From contig NZ_JAKKUV010000001.1 in NCBI RefSeq assembly GCF_021864465.1, positions 320,895 to 384,894 of the forward strand: a DNA stretch of 64,000 nucleotides, in the 5' to 3' direction. Positions 62,325 to 64,000 of this stretch are shown here, one piece after another; position 1 is the stretch's first letter, and each line of letters begins with the position of its first letter. The position numbers and the translations under genes were made by a program. The stretch comes from Hyphobacterium sp. SN044. Lineage in GTDB: Bacteria > Pseudomonadota > Alphaproteobacteria > Caulobacterales > Maricaulaceae. Below the pieces are notes generated by a model. It was given only the letters and a program-made list of their open reading frames with translations, searched no databases and had not been told where the DNA came from.

Positions 62325-62751
62325 TGGGGTTGTACTCCCACTGCGGCTCACGATCGTCATTGCCGCCGGTTCCGGAGGTGGCAGTGACGTTGCCGTTATT
62401 GGTCTGGGTCGAATTGACCACGACCGTGTTCCAGTTGCCGTTCACGACGACGTTCAGCTGGTTCCCGATCGCCGTGGCGCTGGAATACTGGTTGCCGGTG
62501 GATGAGGACTGGCCGACGCCGCCCGTGCCCTGGCCTGCGGCCTGCACACCGACGCCGGTCTGCATCACCCCGTTCACAACGACGCGGTTGTTGTTCTGAT
62601 CGCGTGTGCCTGCCCGGTAGGGCTGGCTCGTCTGGCCGGGGCTCGTCCCCCACGGGCGCTGGTAATCCGACGCGCTCTGGGCCAGGGCCGGAGCGGTCGA
62701 CAGGGCGCCGATGGCGGCGAAAAGCATGAGGGCGGTCTTGCGCGGTGCCAT
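62314..62751 (-). CDS. hfaA: Holdfast anchor subunit HfaA (curlin-like)
   Basis: A 145-residue secreted protein (MAPRKTALMLFAAIGALSTA signal, cleavage after ALA). After a linker beginning SASDYQRPWGTSPG the sequence has curlin-like alternating units (RVVVNGVMQTGVGVQAAGQG, SATAIGNQLNVVVNGNWN, TVVVNSTQTNNGNVTATS). It matches HfaA, the amyloid-like anchor of the holdfast. AGAGGA lies about 10 bases before the ATG at 62751. First gene of hfaABD; a sigma-54-like promoter lies just upstream. Confidence 0.9.
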   Translation of the reverse strand: MAPRKTALMLFAAIGALSTAPALAQSASDYQRPWGTSPGQTSQPYRAGTRDQNNNRVVVNGVMQTGVGVQAAGQGTGGVGQSSSTGNQYSSATAIGNQLNVVVNGNWNTVVVNSTQTNNGNVTATSGTGGNDDREPQWEYNPNER

Positions 62752-62791
62752 GATCGCTTGTCCTCTTCGTGAACACATTCGACCGCGTCCG

Positions 62792-62808
62792 GTGCAACCG
62801 CCATGCCA
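62792..62808 (-). promoter_or_regulatory. Candidate sigma-54 promoter of hfaABD
   Basis: On the minus strand, TGGCAT-GGCGG-TTGCAC fits the -24/-12 consensus TGGCAC-N5-TTGCA with one mismatch; a pyrimidine (C) precedes it as in the consensus. The -12 element lies about 40 bases before the hfaA ATG, leaving room for a start site and ribosome-binding site. Confidence 0.6.
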
Positions 62809-62910
62809 GCGGGGGAAGTCCCGTCCAGCCTTTCTCCTATGGGGGGAATCGCCGATCCGGACCGAATCGGCCCGATATGGTGCAGGGGAAGGAGAGGGGA
62901 GACCGTCCCA

Positions 62911-63546
62911 ATGGGAGACAGTCGCAATCCGGTGTTCAACGACGTGCCGACGGCGGTGGTCGGGCTGACCGGCCTGATTGCCGTTTGCGGGGTGGCTTCG
63001 GAACTCCTCACGCCATTTCGAGACTTTGCCTTTGAATGGGGGGCCTTCTTCCCGGTCTATGCGTTCGACCGTCCAGGCGCCGCGCCCGCGATCGCGCCGT
63101 GGTTCCTGCACGTTTTCGTACACGGCAGCTGGATGCACCTCATCATGAACGCGCTGGGACTGCTGGCTTTCGGTGCGGCGTCGGCCCGGCCCTTCGGCCA
63201 TGGCCTCAAGGCATCCGCCGGCTTCCTGCTCTTCTTCTTCGTGTGCGCGCTCGCGGGAGTCTTCGCGCAATATCTCGTCGAACCCGACTCGCAGATTCCG
63301 ATGGTCGGAGCCTCGACCGGAATATCGGGATGCTTCGCAGCGGCCGGTTGGGCGCGCGGGGGCCTTCGCGGCATGCTCTCGCTCGCACTGCCCTGGCTGC
63401 TGATCAACATCGTGCTGGCGCTTGCAGGGACGCAGATGTGGATCGCCATCGCCTGGGCCGCGCATATCGGCGGGCTGGTCGCCGGAGCGATTCTTTACCC
63501 CGTCTTCCTCGCCGTATTCCGCACCAAGGATCACCCCCGCGTCTGA
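62911..63546 (+). CDS. Rhomboid-family intramembrane serine protease
   Basis: A 211-residue membrane protein with six predicted helices. The catalytic dyad is Ser135 in GASTGISG (GxSx) and His185 in AWAAHIGGLVAG. The second helix carries the conserved His/His/Asn set in HVFVHGSWMHLIMNALG. Rhomboids cleave transmembrane substrates. GGAG precedes the ATG at 62911. The gene is divergent from hfaABD with 159 bases between; a substrate among the surface proteins nearby is conceivable but not shown. Confidence 0.92.
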   Translation: MGDSRNPVFNDVPTAVVGLTGLIAVCGVASELLTPFRDFAFEWGAFFPVYAFDRPGAAPAIAPWFLHVFVHGSWMHLIMNALGLLAFGAASARPFGHGLKASAGFLLFFFVCALAGVFAQYLVEPDSQIPMVGASTGISGCFAAAGWARGGLRGMLSLALPWLLINIVLALAGTQMWIAIAWAAHIGGLVAGAILYPVFLAVFRTKDHPRV

Positions 63547-63608
63547 TTCCCGCGCGCGCGGCCAAACGATGTGCTAGCCTCGCTGGTCCCGTAACAAGGG
63601 AGAGCTCG

Positions 63609-64000
63609 ATGAATGTGGCTGCCATTCTCGACGAGAAGGGCCGGGACGTGTTCAGCCTCAGGGCGGATGCGACGCTCAGCGAAGCTGCGGCACTTCTCGA
63701 TCAGAAACGGATCGGCGCGATCGTTATCGTCGATTCTGCCGGCGCGATCGCCGGTGTGCTTTCAGAACGCGATATCGTGCGGCAATTGGCAAGGCAGGGC
63801 ACAGGCGCCCTGACCGAAGCGATTGCCGGCTGCATGACCCGCGAGGTGATCACGGCGTCGCCGCGCGACACGATCGAAGACGTGATGGCGGCGATGACCG
63901 ACCGCCGGATCCGGCACCTTCCGGTGCTGGAAGAGGGCCGTTTGGCCGGAATCGTGTCGATCGGCGATGTGGTCAAACGCAAGATCGAGCAGACCGAAGC
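63609..64000 (+). CDS. CBS-domain-pair protein (3' end outside the window)
   Basis: The frame is open to the last base; 130 codons are visible, starting MNVAAILDEKGRDVFSLRAD after GGGAGAG. Two CBS motifs are present (LSEAAALLDQKRIGAIVIVD with AGVLSERDIVRQLARQG, and DTIEDVMAAMTDRRIRHLPV with LAGIVSIGDVVKRKIEQ). Free-standing CBS pairs bind adenine nucleotides and regulate partner enzymes; no partner can be identified here. The typical family length is about 140-150 residues, so only the tail is missing. Confidence 0.9.
   Translation, partial: MNVAAILDEKGRDVFSLRADATLSEAAALLDQKRIGAIVIVDSAGAIAGVLSERDIVRQLARQGTGALTEAIAGCMTREVITASPRDTIEDVMAAMTDRRIRHLPVLEEGRLAGIVSIGDVVKRKIEQTE

Overview
This is a contiguous stretch of a high-G+C chromosome (by eye about two thirds G+C) from an alphaproteobacterium, most probably a holdfast-forming member of the Caulobacterales/Maricaulales group. 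The evidence is a complete hfaA-hfaB-hfaD holdfast-anchor operon near the right end, the alphaproteobacterial F1-ATPase inhibitor zeta (DUF1476) beside purC, a DUF3126 gene after cysE, a free-standing purS in a purC-purS-purQ-purL cluster, and TonB-dependent receptor sequences. No prophage, transposase, CRISPR array or rRNA operon was seen. One tRNA, Leu(UAA), is present.

Layout. 1-4.8 kb: the 3' part of alaS with a coupled NTF2-like gene, a secreted protein, icd, a TrmJ-type RNA methylase and a QueD-like gene. 4.8-10.6 kb: membrane and epimerase/DoxX genes, rpsD, a lipoprotein, a bolA-aldo/keto reductase-grx4 cluster and a secreted M28 peptidase. 10.7-16.3 kb: the purine cluster purC-purS-purQ-purL, interrupted by a parDE toxin-antitoxin module and a small secreted gene, with the ATPase inhibitor zeta divergent from purC. 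16.3-21.2 kb: an envelope pair (L,D-transpeptidase and M15 peptidase) and purB with a coupled NTF2-like gene. 21.2-27.2 kb: an intergenic repeat cluster, threonine synthase, radC, map, a second M28 peptidase and a thioesterase. 27.3-35.9 kb: a large secreted subtilase, a CinA-like protein, an exported vWA protein with a polyproline tract and a TonB-box-like segment, and a third M28 peptidase coupled to an ArsR-type regulator.

36-45 kb: tRNA-Leu, a site-2 protease with CBS domains, a TonB receptor with a DUF2946-like partner, an AlkA-type glycosylase, nitronate monooxygenase, ald with a divergent Lrp-type regulator, queF and a nitroreductase. 45-54.4 kb: a TetR regulator with a perfect 23-bp palindrome before a two-gene RND efflux operon, then NUDIX-cysE-DUF3126 and a two-gene osmoprotectant ABC transporter with permease and binding protein fused. 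54.4-59 kb: phoH with a long, structured, terminator-bearing leader, a gamma-carbonic anhydrase, a GYF_2 protein, PilZ and PAS proteins, and a Gly-rich secreted protein. 59-64 kb: padR with a matching operator, a GNAT acetyltransferase, hfaABD behind a close match to a sigma-54 promoter, a rhomboid protease, and a CBS protein cut by the window edge.

The signals most worth following up are the structured leader upstream of phoH, the sigma-54-like promoter and tight gene overlaps of hfaABD, the TonB-receptor-like segment in the vWA protein, the parDE insertion in the purine cluster, and an intergenic repeat family found at several gene ends.
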